Shown: piece after piece, positions 24,894-35,892 of the stretch
Layout of the letters: each line of letters begins with the position of its first letter
Position numbering within the stretch: the first letter of the stretch is position 1
Notes under the pieces: model-generated
Seen by the model: the letters and a program-made list of their open reading frames with translations, nothing else
What the model was told of the DNA's origin: nothing
The model's database searches: none
Position numbers and translations under genes: made by a program
NCBI GenBank assembly: GCA_963930655.1
Contig: OZ005601.1
Coordinates: 16,112,001 to 16,176,000 of the forward strand
Direction of reading: 5' to 3'
From: Myrica gale
Lineage: Eukaryota; Streptophyta; Magnoliopsida; Fagales; Myricaceae
Length of the DNA stretch: 64,000 nucleotides

Positions 24894-25359
24894 TAAAAAC
24901 AGAGAAATGAAAAGCGGAAAGCCAACTAATAGTAGCCATCTTAAAGAAGGAATGTGTAGATGCGATTGCAGGATGTAAAGAGTGCCCATTCGAAAGGACA
25001 CCCTGGAAAAAGAGCAAAACAAAAGATGCGTCAGATTCATAAGCATATCAACAGATTGGGATCCTATGAAAAATGCATTCAAATGAATGTTTTAAAGATA
25101 AGGTAGATCTGCCCAGCTAATGGAAGATTATACATTAACTATAAGTAAGAGCCAACAGAAGATAAAAACAAAAAATAAACGTCAGGCGATTTTATTACAG
25201 TTTCAAGTGAAGCCCACACCAAAAGATCTTTACCCTTTATTTAGTAAATACAACATTTAGCAAAATAAAGCCCAAGAGGCACAGTAGCTGAGGAAAAAAA
25301 GCTTTAAAGATTTGACGTTAACAACACATTCCCCCAAGGCTGCGCATAAAACTCTCAGC

Positions 25360-26065
25360 AACCCCTAAATTAAAACCCTCCAGGAGGAGGGCGGGAGCTG
25401 CGGCTCCTCCCTTCCTTTCTCTCTTCCCCCCTCTCCCTTCTCCCTTTCTCTCTTTCCTTCTCCTCCTCCTTGGTATGACTTGCTGGTTGTGGGTCTTTTG
25501 TTTTTCTTTTCAGGTGGTACATGAACGGCGGACAGAGGTTTCCGGCAAGATTCGACTGGCACTAACCCCATGGCCAAACTCCAACGGCCCCAATCTACAC
25601 AGAGACATCTCGGACGTGATGGAAACGCACCTCGTCTCACGAGCCGAGCTCTCCAGTCGATGCAAATTGCTCCTCCGTCTCCCATGACTTGCCACTCTCC
25701 CCATGACCGGTCTCTGCGACTCCTGACTACCCCCCAAGGCCATGGATCTCCTTCAATCACCACCACGCGCTACCCTTAGCTCTGGCCAATGTCTTCTCAC
25801 CTTAGTACGCTGTTTTTGTCAGCTATCCGCCCGTTTGGGTTTATCTGCCAGTTGGGGATTACTTTTAGCGTGTTTATTTTCTGGGTGTTTTTGTGTAGTA
25901 TTTACAGCTGGTATTTGCATATGAAGTGCTTTAAGGGAGCAGGATCGACGATGCGGCTGTCCGTCCTTCAGCGGCAATTGCAACTGTCTTGCACGGTGGG
26001 TTACTTTCTATGGGCCTTCGGGCCCATTTTCACGTAACGGCCACACTTGTGGGAGCCCATCTTGG
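25360..26065. other. Unidentified GC-richer block in AAPT gene
   Basis: Base composition differs from the surrounding intron. It has a CT-rich tract at 25400-25470 and ends on the + strand with GGCTAAAAAAAC, a poly(A)-like tract abutting a LINE ORF1 fragment. No domain recognised on either strand. It may be a retro-inserted sequence. It occupies the interval where the AAPT catalytic exons are absent. Confidence 0.4.
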
Positions 26066-26310
26066 CTAAAAAAACACGCAGGGTTCATTGAATCTCTCCG
26101 AAAAGTCTCTAGAAACCTCGCACTCCACAAGTCTGCCAAACACATTTGCCAACCAGACCACTCCATATCTACCAAACCGAATCGAATTTTGAGCCGTCTT
26201 ACTCTGTTCCGTTAACGTAACTAAGCCAGAAAAACTAACAGAGAACTGGAAAGTTTTGGCCTCGATCACAAGACTACGAAAAAACTCCATCAGAATACGC
26301 AAAAGGAAAT
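26066..26310 (-). pseudogene. LINE ORF1 5' fragment
   Basis: The minus strand reads MEFFRSLVIEAKTFQFSVSF, then SIRFGRYGVVWLANVFGRL and SRDFSERFNE, closely matching the ORF1 start of the LINE at 27235. Homology stops near 26068, at the codons after FNE. Only about 80 codons remain. The fragment is in the opposite orientation to the full LINE 1 kb away, so the two are separate insertions. Confidence 0.85.
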
Positions 26311-27234
26311 AGTAAATCCGGCATCAACAGACGAGTAAAATGGGGTTAGTCTACATAGTTGCAAAGGGTTGAAACTCTTATAAGATTGACCACAGAGCTT
26401 GAATAAATTTTGCACAGACCTGATAAAGAAAAAGTAGCATTCCATGAGCAAAATGAACCCATCTTGGAGGAGCTGAATCCAAGCGAGGTGAATAAATCTG
26501 AAACAAAATATATATCAAGAATTTAGGGAATCTTGAGGGTACGATAACCAAAAACACTTATTTTTTGCAACTCATGAAGAAAACATTATACCAACTTTTC
26601 CGTCTAATTAACAGTTAGCCAATTGGGAACTGAAAAACGCTTTACCAACAAACCATTCAAACCAAACTTTCATACCAAGTAATGTGTAGATCCAATTACC
26701 ACATAACATGTCGAACAAGCCCATGCATTTTAGGGACAAAGCACACAACCGATGGCTACCACCTCATATGTTTAAGCCAGATGTCGATTGCAAAATAATT
26801 TACAAAGTGATCCGAATGAAATTTCCATACTAAATACCATGGTGAGTCTATTCCCACATACATGCTACACAACCCCATGCATATGGAAGACAGAACAAGC
26901 AAGAGAAGGCAGCCATATCAAAAAGGATTTGGTAGTCTGTTAATTTGTACTGTAGTGCCTAGGTGTTTGCCGCATGATACTGATTATATGCCAAAAGCAT
27001 ATTTCCACAAAAAAACATGTTGCTTTCTCAAATAACTTAAAGAGTAAGTGAAACGCAGAATAATTTTGGTGACCAGAAAAATGATGATCGAAGGGACAAT
27101 CTCTTGTAGACTACTCATAGTTTTCTCTAGTATATAGTTTTTGAGAAGCGGATTTTGCAGCAACCACGTTCCTTCTTAGTTGGTTTGTAGAGATCTGCTT
27201 TGCAAAGGCTCAGCCTCTGACGATGTAGGGGGGC

Positions 27235-29012
27235 ATGGCGTTCTTTCGTAGTTTGGTTATTGAGGCTAAGACCTTTCAGTTCTCTGTGAGCTCGTTGGGA
27301 GTGGTTACGTTGACTGAAAAAAACAGAAGATTGCAGAGTTCTATCCGCTTTGGAAGATATGGTGTGGTCTGGTTAGCGAATCTTTTCGGAAAACTGGAGT
27401 CATTCGAGTCCAAGGACTTTTCAGAGAGTTTCAACGAATTCTCGCGTGCCTTTCTTGCTCAGAGGTGCTCGAACAAAAGAGGAAGGTATATTGCTCTGGT
27501 AGAGTTTGGGGAGAGGCGACATCGTGGAGTAGTGATGATACCGGAGGGGAAATCAGGTGCTGGGTGGCAATCTTTCGTTAAAATTTGTGAGGAGCTTATT
27601 TTCGTAATCGGTGAATTCAGACGTAAAAGGGTAGGGCCTGAGGTGTCTTCGGTCAAGCCTGGCATATCCTATGCTGATAAGGCGAGGTCTGGTCTATCGG
27701 AGAAGAAGGTGGAGGGGAAGAGTAACGATCAGGGTGACGTGGGTGGCAAGAAAATTCAGAAGTCGATTGGACTTACCACGGCGCCGTATGTAGGTGAGAG
27801 GGTGGCTTCACGAAGTCCCAAAGTAATGAGTTAGGGGAGCCTACTGAGTTGGCGGCTTATTCTGACAAAGTGATTTGGGCGCATTTAATGAAAATCAGAG
27901 AAGAGCTAGACAGTCTTTTTGGGCTAATAAAAAATAAAAAAGGGTCTACCACTTCCACGCATGAGCTAAGGCATGAGCAATTTTGTTTGGGCTGTGGCTC
28001 AAACTTGGAGGCCCAGATTCCTGCGGAAAAGGCTCAGCAGGATGTTATATCTTCTTTTGATGGGTTGGATAAGGTGGACGTGAGCTTTGGGCTGGGGCGG
28101 TTGGTGGCAGGTGGGCCGAATGCTGAGGGTGGCCCAATAAGTCCACAAGCCCAGGCGAACTCTTTAGAGCAGATCGTGAGCCCCGAATCATCTAAGGAAC
28201 TTCGGTTGCTGTTCACTGGGCAGGGCTTTGCCGAGGGAGGATCGGAGGGTGAGGTGGAGACGTCGGCGTTGCCGGAGAGTCCAAGGAATATTCCCGATAG
28301 CCTGGGTAGGGATGATCTGGGGCCCTTCCTCGACGGGTCGACGCAGGGAATGGTGTTGTCTGAGCTTCAGCAGCGTGGGGTTTTGTTGGGGGTTGCTACC
28401 GACGGTGGTGGGGAGCCGATGGTGGCAGGAAAGGAGTTGGTGGCTATCCCCGAGAAGGCCTGTGGTCTTTCGGTGGGCTCTTGCTGTGAGATGAAGAATG
28501 GGGCTCCTTCAAAAGGTACGGCGCAGATTGTGGAGAACTGTTCTTCTTCCTTTTCAAGCTCAGTACTTGATATTTTTCCTATTCCTCCTGAGGATGGGGA
28601 GATTTTGAATCCCGTAGTTCAGCAACAAAATGAGATAGGAGTGGGTGGGGAGATGGTGGTTCTGGAGGAAAGGGATGGGGAAATTAGTGTTGAGCCATTA
28701 AGGAGTTTATACCCGGGGGATGACAAGATTGTAGGTGTTGGGTTGGTTAAACCATCTGGGTGGGTTTTAGAAATGATTTCATCATTTAGACACTGGGTGG
28801 GAGTTTCGTGTGTCGGTTTTGAGAATGATCTTATGAAGTTATTCGTTGCTCTAGAGTCGGAGAGGGGATTTGGCAGCGAGTCTCCGGGTAAGTCAGCTGG
28901 TAAATTGATTAGGGAGTTAAAGGCGTTGGAGTGCTCCGTGAATTACAAAGGGAGTGCGGCTGGCTCGAGAAGGTGTAGGAAGGGGGGTAGGGTCTCTGTT
29001 AATTTGTCATGA
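27235..29012 (+). pseudogene. LINE ORF1, one frameshift
   Basis: The first segment (27235-27834) begins MAFFRSLVIEAKTFQFSVSS and contains SIRFGRYGVVWLANLFGKL, SRAFLAQRCSNKRGRYIAL and VMIPEGKSGAGWQSF, a conserved N-terminal domain of plant LINE ORF1. A one-base shift near 27825 ends it. The next frame carries on (NELGEPTELAAYSDKVIWA...) to the stop at 29010-29012. The middle is Gly/Glu/Ser-rich and probably disordered. LINE ORF1 proteins bind the element RNA. No zinc knuckle is seen. Confidence 0.85.
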
Positions 29013-32000
29013 AGCCTAGGATTATTAGTTGGAATGTGAGGGGGTTGAATGATAGGGAGAAATGTAAGGGTGTGGGAAATCTGTTAAGAGGGTGGAAAGG
29101 GGACTTAGTTTGCCTTCAGGAGACTAAAATGGTGGGGGTGTCTCGAGCGTTAGTGAGACGATTATGGTGGGGACCTCATGTGCAATGGCAATGTTTGGAT
29201 GCTGAGAGTGCGTCGGGGGGTATTTTATGTCTTTGGGATTCTCGGATGTTGGAGTTGGTTGAGTATTGTGTTGGTACATATTCTTTATCGTTGATTTTTA
29301 AGAATGAGGATGGAATTCAATGGATCTTTTCTGGAGTGTATGGGCCAAATGACGATGGAAGTCGGAGGATTTTGTGGGACGAATTGGCGGTATTTTTAGT
29401 TGGTGGAATTTGCCTTGGTGTATTGGAGGGGATTTTAATGTGACTCGATTTCCGAGCGAGAGATCGGGTGACGGAGGTTTTAGGTGTTCCATGTTGAATT
29501 TCTCAGAGGTTATTTCTGATCTTGGGTTGGTGGATCTTGAGTTGACTGGTGGGTTGTTTACTTGGTCTAATGGCAGATCTTTTCAGTCTTGGTCTAGGAT
29601 TGATCGGTTCCTTGTTAATGTGGAGTGGGAGTCTTTATATCCGGATCTTTCCCAGCGACGTTTGCCTCGCTTATATTCAGATCATTTTCCGATCTTGTTG
29701 GAGAGTGATAGTTCGGGGGGTGTCAACAAGCCTTTCCGTTTTGAAAATATGTGGCTTAGAGTGGTTGGATTCGTGGACTTGGTTAAGGAATGTTGGCAAA
29801 GTTTTGTATTTAGGGGTTCTCCGAGCTTTGTGCTTAGCTCGAAGTTGAAGGCGCTGAAACTGAAACTCAAGTCATGGAATCGAGAGGTTTTTGGTGCATT
29901 GAATGTTCGGAAGTCTTCTTTATTGACCGAGCTTTCTTCTCTTGATATTATGGATGAGGGGGGCACCCTTGATGAGGAGGGTAAGGTAAGGAGGCTGGAG
30001 GTTTCTAGAGAGTTGGACGAATTGATCTCCTTGGAGGAGGTTAGCTGGAGGCAGAAATCTAGGGCTCTATGGCTTAAGGAAGGGGATAGATGCACCAAGT
30101 TTTTTCATTGTATTGCCAACTCTCATAGGAGAGCGAATTCGATTTCTAGCTTGGTAGTGGGGGGGGGGAGGAGTTGGAGGATCCTGAGAAGATTGCTGAG
30201 GAGATTGTGAATTATTATTCCTCCTTATATGCCGAGCCCTTTGATTGGCGTCCTTCTTTGGATGGACTAGAGTTTGATAGCATTACGGAGGCTGATGCTA
30301 TTTGGCTCGAACGTCCTTTTGATGAGGATGAAGTAACTGGGGTGGTTCAAAGCATGAATGGAGATAAGGCATCGGGTCCGGAGGGCTTCTCCTTAGCCTT
30401 TTTCCAAGCATGTTGGGATATTGTTAAGAATGATGTATTGTTGACATTTAATGAGTTTGCGAGGGTGGGGAGGTTTGTGCGGAGTTTGAATTCATCTTTT
30501 ATTGTGCTTATTCCGAAGAAGCCGGGGGCGGTGGAGCTAAAGGACTTTCGTCCCATTAGCCTTGTGGGAGGTGTCTACAAGATTTTAGCCAACGTTTTGG
30601 CTAATAGATTGAAGCCTATGTTGGAAAAGATAATATCTCCATCTCAAAATGCCTTTATTAAGGGGATACAGATTTTGGATTCGGGCTTATTGCTAATGAG
30701 TGTATCGATTCTAGGTTGCGATCGGGGAAGCCGGGTATGCTGTGCAAGTTGGATTTCCAGAAGGCTTATGATCATGTTAATTGGAAATTTCTATTGTATC
30801 TTCTGCGCAAGTGTGGGTGTGGGGAAAAATGGTGTAGTTGGATCGAGTTTTGCATCTCAACGGTGAAGTTTTCTATCATTGTGAATGGTTGCCCGAGAGG
30901 TTTCTTCAGTAGTTCTCGTGGATTGAGACAAGGTGATCCACTTTCTCCTCTCCTTTTTGTATTGGTTATGGAAGCATTTAGTCGTATGATGGGGAAGGTG
31001 GTTGAGTTTGGAGGCATTGAAGGGTTTGATGTGGGAAGGGGGAGTGTCAACATTTCGCATTTGTTATTTGCAGATGATACCTTGGTATTTTGTGGAGCGG
31101 AGGTGAGTCATTTTCGGAGCCTTAGATGCCTTCTTTTTGTGTTTTGAAGCAGTTTCGGGCCTTCGAATTAATTTTTCCAAATCAGAGGTTATCCCCATTG
31201 GCAATGTTGCCAATTTCCAAGAGTTGGCGGGTATCTTGGATTGTAGAGTGTCTTCGTTGCCAATGACTTATCTTGGGCTCCCTCTGGGAGCTAGTTTTAA
31301 ATGTGTTCATATTTGGAATGGAATCATTGAGAAAGTGGAGAGAAGGTTGGCGGGTTGGAAGCGTTTGTATCTATCCAAGGGTGGAAGGCTTACTCTCATC
31401 AAGTCCACTCTAGCAAGTCTCCCCACATATTTTTTATCCTTGTTCCCTATTCCGGCTTCCGTTGCTAGTAGATTGGAAAAGATTCAAAGGGACTTCCTTT
31501 GGGGTAGTAGTGGAGAGGTGCACAAATTTCCTCTTGTAAAATGGGAGGTGGTGTGTTCTCCGTTCTCTAATGGTGGTTTGGGACATCGTCGGATTACCTT
31601 GTTCAACAAGGCCCTCTTGAGTAAATAGTTGTGGCGTTTTGCGCATGAAAGAGATAGTCTATGGAGAGTTGTCATAGCTGAAAAATATGGGTGTGCAGTA
31701 GGAGATTGGAGATCCTTACCAAGTAGGGGGTCGTATGGAGTCGGTCTTTGGCGTTTCATTTGTAAAGGCTGGGAGGTTTTCAACAAGCATATCAAGTTTT
31801 TGGTGGGCAATGGTTCAAGAATTAGTTTCTGGCATGATTGGTGGTGTGGTAATAAGCCATTATCTTTGGATTTTCCAAGGGTTTACTCTCTATCTAGGTG
31901 TAAGGAGGCTATGGTGGGAGATTGCTTAGGGGGGCGTGATGGTCATGTTGTTTGGAATATTCCCTTTGTGAGAGCGGCAAATGATTGGGAGGTGGGAAAT

Positions 32001-32650
32001 TTTACTTCGTTCTTCTCCTTATTGTATAATTTAGGGTTAAGGAGAGGGGTAGACGATAAGATGGGTTGGACTGGGTCCAAGGATGGGGTGTTCTCGATCA
32101 AGTCTATGTATGAGGCCTTGGCTTCTGGAAATAGCTCTTCAGTTCCATGGAAAGTGGTGTGGAGGACAAAGTGTCCTTCGAGGGTCTCTTTTTTTGTTTG
32201 GGAAGCTATGCATGAGAAAATTCTCACTACGAATAATCTTCGCAAAAAAGGGGTTATCATTGTGGATTGGTGTTATCTTTGTAGGGTGATGGAGAGACGG
32301 TGAACCATTTGCTTCTCCATTGTCCCGTGGCGTGTAGTCTTTGGGTTTATGTTCTCTCTATTACAAACTTCTGTTGGGTGATGCCTGAGAAAGTGGTGAA
32401 TGTGTTGTGGAGTTGGAGAAGGAGGCTTTCTAATCCGATTGCTAAGGCCATTTGGAGAATGATCCCATCATGCTTATGGTGGTGTCTTTGGAGGGAGCGG
32501 AATAATAGATGTTTCGAAGATACCTCTTTGTCTTTGGTTAAATTGCAAGGGTTTATGTTCTTCTCCCTTTTTTGTTGGGCTAATGTGATGTTAGAATGCC
32601 CTTTTGCTGGCTTTGATGATTTTCTTAGTTTTATGGCTTGTTTAGATTAA
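29009..32650 (+). pseudogene. LINE ORF2: endonuclease, reverse transcriptase and zinc-binding region, broken
   Basis: Begins at the ATG overlapping the ORF1 stop. Endonuclease: [111 protein letters not shown] and an intact FADD (about 31065-31080), then [11 protein letters not shown] and [11 protein letters not shown]. The C-terminus has WRTKCPSRVSFFVWEAMH and DWCYLCR...VNHLLLHC. One-base shifts fall near 29390, 30165 (in a G run), 30715, 31130 and 32295, and TAG at 31626-31628 replaces a Trp codon. No RNase H domain follows. Confidence 0.9.
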
Positions 32651-33707
32651 GCGTCTTTGGTATAGTTTCTTGTACTACTTTCGCTTTTTCTAATAAAAGT
32701 TGACTTATCAAAAAAAAAAGTTTTTGAGAAGCGTATTAGTTCTCTAAATCAATGGTATCAAAAGAAGTACTTGCAAAGATCATTATACCATGAAAGTTAT
32801 CAACCATATCCAAGGAGACAAAGTGAATACATATTTGAAAATTTGACCAAGAAGATAGAGTCAATCCTATTTAATAGACCTATAATTTTCAGGACCTCTT
32901 TCTTGCTTTAATGATCACAGCAATAGTAAGCACTTAAATCTGACAAGACTGCCTCTCCAAGGGAGTTAGAAGGCTATGGTATCTATCGTGTACGTGTATA
33001 CCTTTCTGGAGTTCCCTCGCTTATGTATAAAAGTACTGTTTCACCATTCCCAGATCGGGGAAGGTAAGGTTTTGAATGTTACAACTATTTCCAATATTTC
33101 TGAAGTTCTCTAGGAGAATGTCGGGCACACCTAGAATCTTATAATAAAGATCCAGTTCTACATTGAGCAGGAAGAAATATAGTAATGATGAGCATGATTT
33201 TTTTTAGTATCCATGTTCCAAATTTTTTCGAGGTTCACAGAATGAATTTATTGCACCAATTCATATCCACCTCTGGCATCGCATACCATCCATGCTTCAT
33301 GAGGGTTTAGAATTATCAAAGATTCTGAGATCAAAACCTATCATACGAATTCTAGGCAAAAGGTCTTTGGGCTAACCAGCTAAAAGTTCCAGCATATAGT
33401 TTAAGACAAATGTTCAACTTATAAAGAAATCTATAAGTCTGGTAAAAGCATCTAATAGATATTGACTCCCATAAAATTCACAATATGAACAGCAAAATCA
33501 AACAATTACGAAAATAAAAATACAATAACAGATGAACTCCCACTCACATAGCCAAGCAGTGCAGAAATGAGTAAGAACATGAATCCCACAAGTGTGATCT
33601 GACAAAAATATGAAGAGAATCCCATGAATGAATGAGCACAACTGCGTTATCTCAAAGTAAAAGATATAAATGGATGGAAAAGCAAAAAGGAGAAAGTATA
33701 ACTATAC

Positions 33708-33717
33708 CATGTTTGGA
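33708..33717 (-). CDS. AAPT1: 10-nt microexon of the AAPT-like gene
   Basis: Exon 1 ends in ...TGG ATG CC and exon 3 begins ATC ACA CTT, so 10 nt are needed to give the conserved WMPPNMIT. The minus strand holds TCCAAACATG between 'aaag' and 'gtatag' in the intron, which supplies exactly T CCA AAC ATG (completing P, then P-N-M). Both borders fit AG/GT. No other suitable match was noticed in this 1-kb interval. Confidence 0.82.
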
Positions 33718-34730
33718 CTTTGGAAGATCCAAAAATGCAACATGCCAAGTCCAAGAAAAAGAGAAAGTGAATATCTCTCTAAAAATGCCAACAAAAAAGT
33801 ACGGAACATGCACAAAAGAAACTTGGTAATAAAAAGACAAATTCATAGACGGAAATTCCAAACAGTAAAACTTTAAAAATCTTAAAAACCATGGATATTA
33901 TATCACGATAACTGAAGGCACTTCCGTCTTGCATAGGTAGCTGATATGGTGATAATAAAAAGATAATTGACTCCTGATTCACATTATAGTGTGCAAGGTC
34001 TGTTTAAGACCTTAGGAGCCCCAGAGATTCTATGCTATCAGCCCAAATTCTCAAGTTTACTCAACTCCATACAGGTTCTCAGGTTAACTCAACTACATGG
34101 AGGCTCTCAGGTTACTAAGAAAGCATTTAAAAAAAAGAAGATAATTCTTGGCGATCTGGGTCGTCAAGATTACCTAGAAATGTCCCAATTCTGGTTTACA
34201 GAATGGCTATCAAGATTGAACCTTCTTTTATGACATCCTAAATTAGCTATTTTTTCTCCACCTATATAACGAATAATCTTCTGGTTAGCAATGGAACTTC
34301 AACACGGGACAGCCAAAAATCAACAATCGCCAAAAGGAACCTTGACAACAACCAGGAGATGAAGAGTTCGATACTACAACACATATCAAACTAAAAGGAC
34401 ATATTCCAATATTGATTCTAGGCTTGTGTAGTTCTGGAAACACATTTGCGTCCTTTCCGAGAATCGCCATACCCTCAGAGATTAGATAGCTATGAAATCT
34501 TTGAAAATATAAACTGCAATATTACTTACATATGTTGATAGTTTTCTACAAGCAATTACATCTGGAATACAATTAAAAAAGTGAAGGACTTACGGCATCC
34601 AAAGGGGGAAGAAATTAACGAAGCGACCCCAAAAGGGTTGGAGCACATATTTGGCGACTAAGGAATGATCCACACCACTGTACTTGTACCTGTGCAGCGC
34701 TGCTACACCATGCGCCCCTATATATCCCAT

Positions 34731-35100
34731 TCTACAGGATGGACACTAGGAATAGCCCGCTAAACCACCTGCACAGGTAAAACGCTCCGATGAGTATAAG
34801 CATTTCGTCGATACTAGAGGTGTTCATGAAATCAAACAGAGCAAAAAAAATAAAAGGACCACACAAAACACAAGCATTCGGATCCATGGAATCCGCATGG
34901 CCTCTTAGGCCATCTAAAGTAAAACACAGAAAAATCTGAGAAAACGAAAAGCAGAGCAGAACGGCAACGAAAATAAAATGAAGAAACAGAGAATGGAGAA
35001 AGAAGTTAAGTTTACCTCTTCGAATTACAGAGATCGACCGAGGCGAGAAGCAGAGAGGGAGGGGAGCCTGGGGAGGTTTAGCGAGGGTTGGGGGATACGT
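34731..35100 (-). promoter_or_regulatory. AAPT 5' leader with leader intron
   Basis: Upstream of the ATG the minus strand shows an acceptor (ttacctgtgcag, AG at 34769-34770) and a donor (GAAGAG|gtaaac, GT at 35014-35015), predicting a leader intron at 34769-35015. A 177-codon open frame across this stretch resembles nothing known and is best read as untranslated sequence. The transcription start is probably between about 35050 and 35280. Confidence 0.55.
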
Positions 35101-35297
35101 GAAAAGAGAATTTGCAAAATCTGGAATTAAAAACTTTCCTTCTCCCGTATCGACAATTTCAGGCGTACTTTTTTTCTCTTCTAAAGCAGGAGCTTTCGTT
35201 TGTCCCTTTCTGTTTCTAGTCGGAAGCCTCTTTAAATCGCGTTTACCACACGGGAGAATATTCAACTATTTGCGACTTTAAAATGAGGCGTTTCATA

Positions 35298-35496
35298 GGG
35301 TATGTTTTAGGGTTAAAATTTTGAGTATTAGAGTTTGAGAAATATTATAAAGTAAAGAAATGTTATGAGAGTTGGTGAAAAAGTGAAGAGAGAGAAGATT
35401 TTTAATAAATATTATAATAATAAAAAATTATGTAATGAATTTTTTATGATTAAACCCAAATATTTGAGCCCAAATATTTGGGCTCCAAACATCCCC
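35298..35496. repeat. MITE copy upstream of AAPT
   Basis: Ends GGGTATGTTTTAGGG and inverted ...CCAAACATCCCC. The interior matches the copy at 16096-16305. A more decayed relative lies near 49010-49150. Confidence 0.7.
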
Positions 35497-35707
35497 TATA
35501 ATGTTACAATTTGGGTTTAATATTAAAAAATTAATCAATTAATTTATTAATGTAATATTTATTAATATTTTTTCTCTTCATTTTTTTACCAATTTCTATA
35601 AAATAATAATATTTTACAAACCTCAATATTCAAAATTTTCACACTCAAACAACACCTATATTTTTCAGTACGAAATATTTTGTTAATTGTAGTTAAAAAT
35701 TATTAGA

Positions 35708-35892
35708 GATGTATGTTTGTTTGCTAAAATTTTGGGGAATATTTTCGAAATTTTGGAAATCTTTACTTTATTGAGATTTTTTGGGATTTGTGAAAAGTAA
35801 AGTGTATATGTGTAAAAGTTAAAAATGTTGGAGTGTTTTTGTTTTTTTGAAAATTTTCATACTCCGAATTGTTGGGGAAACAAACATCACCG
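35708..35892. repeat. MITE with ATGTTTGTTT ends
   Basis: Left ATGTATGTTTGTTTGCTAAA and right ...GGGGAAACAAACAT form short terminal inverted repeats around a T-rich interior. The ends resemble the element nested at about 43492-43720. Confidence 0.6.

Larger units (their letters stand above)
27151..32718 (+). mobile_element. Nearly full-length L1-type LINE in AAPT intron 3
   Basis: The 15-bp direct repeat AGTTTTTGAGAAGCG at 27136-27150 and 32719-32733 flanks the element exactly. It has a short 5' leader, ORF1 (27235-29012), ORF2 (29009-32650) and a 3' end with AATAAAAG and a poly(A) tract. It lies antisense to the AAPT-like gene between exons 3 and 4, 5.57 kb long. Several frameshifts and one nonsense codon prevent autonomy now, but the intact 5' end and clear duplication point to a fairly recent, full-length insertion. 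Confidence 0.93.
19497..34730 (-). pseudogene. AAPT1: AAPT1-like choline/ethanolamine phosphotransferase gene, catalytic core exons missing
   Basis: The last step of the Kennedy pathway: transfer of phosphocholine or phosphoethanolamine from CDP-alcohol to diacylglycerol in the ER. Coding exons, each with AG/GT borders and matching phase: 34594-34730 (MGYIGAHGVAALHRYKYSG...), 33708-33717, 33548-33598 (ITLVGFMFLLISALLGY), 26420-26497 (IYSPRLDSAPPRWVHF...LYQ), 24322-24391 (ISTYKAVLWLM...), 23793-23856, 23663-23703, 23469-23553 (DYLSPSDIIGDYPHL...), 21912-21974 (GRMILAHLCDEPKGLK...), 20478-20536, 20337-20389, 19931-20003 (LYLHFATSVIHEITTALG), 19497-19518 (ITRKEA, stop). Against the 389-residue Arabidopsis protein as I remember it, about 122 residues are absent between 26420 and 24391, including DGx2ARx8Gx3Dx3D. 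As assembled it cannot be active. Phase alone does not expose the loss. Confidence 0.9.

Noticed and set aside
25365-25766. 133-codon minus-strand frame and overlapping plus-strand frames
   Set aside because: Mutually overlapping GC-rich frames with no family signature; composition alone explains them.
34732-35265. 177-codon minus-strand frame upstream of the AAPT start
   Set aside because: It covers the predicted leader and leader intron, has splice-like GT and AG sites inside and no recognisable domain; untranslated sequence is more likely.
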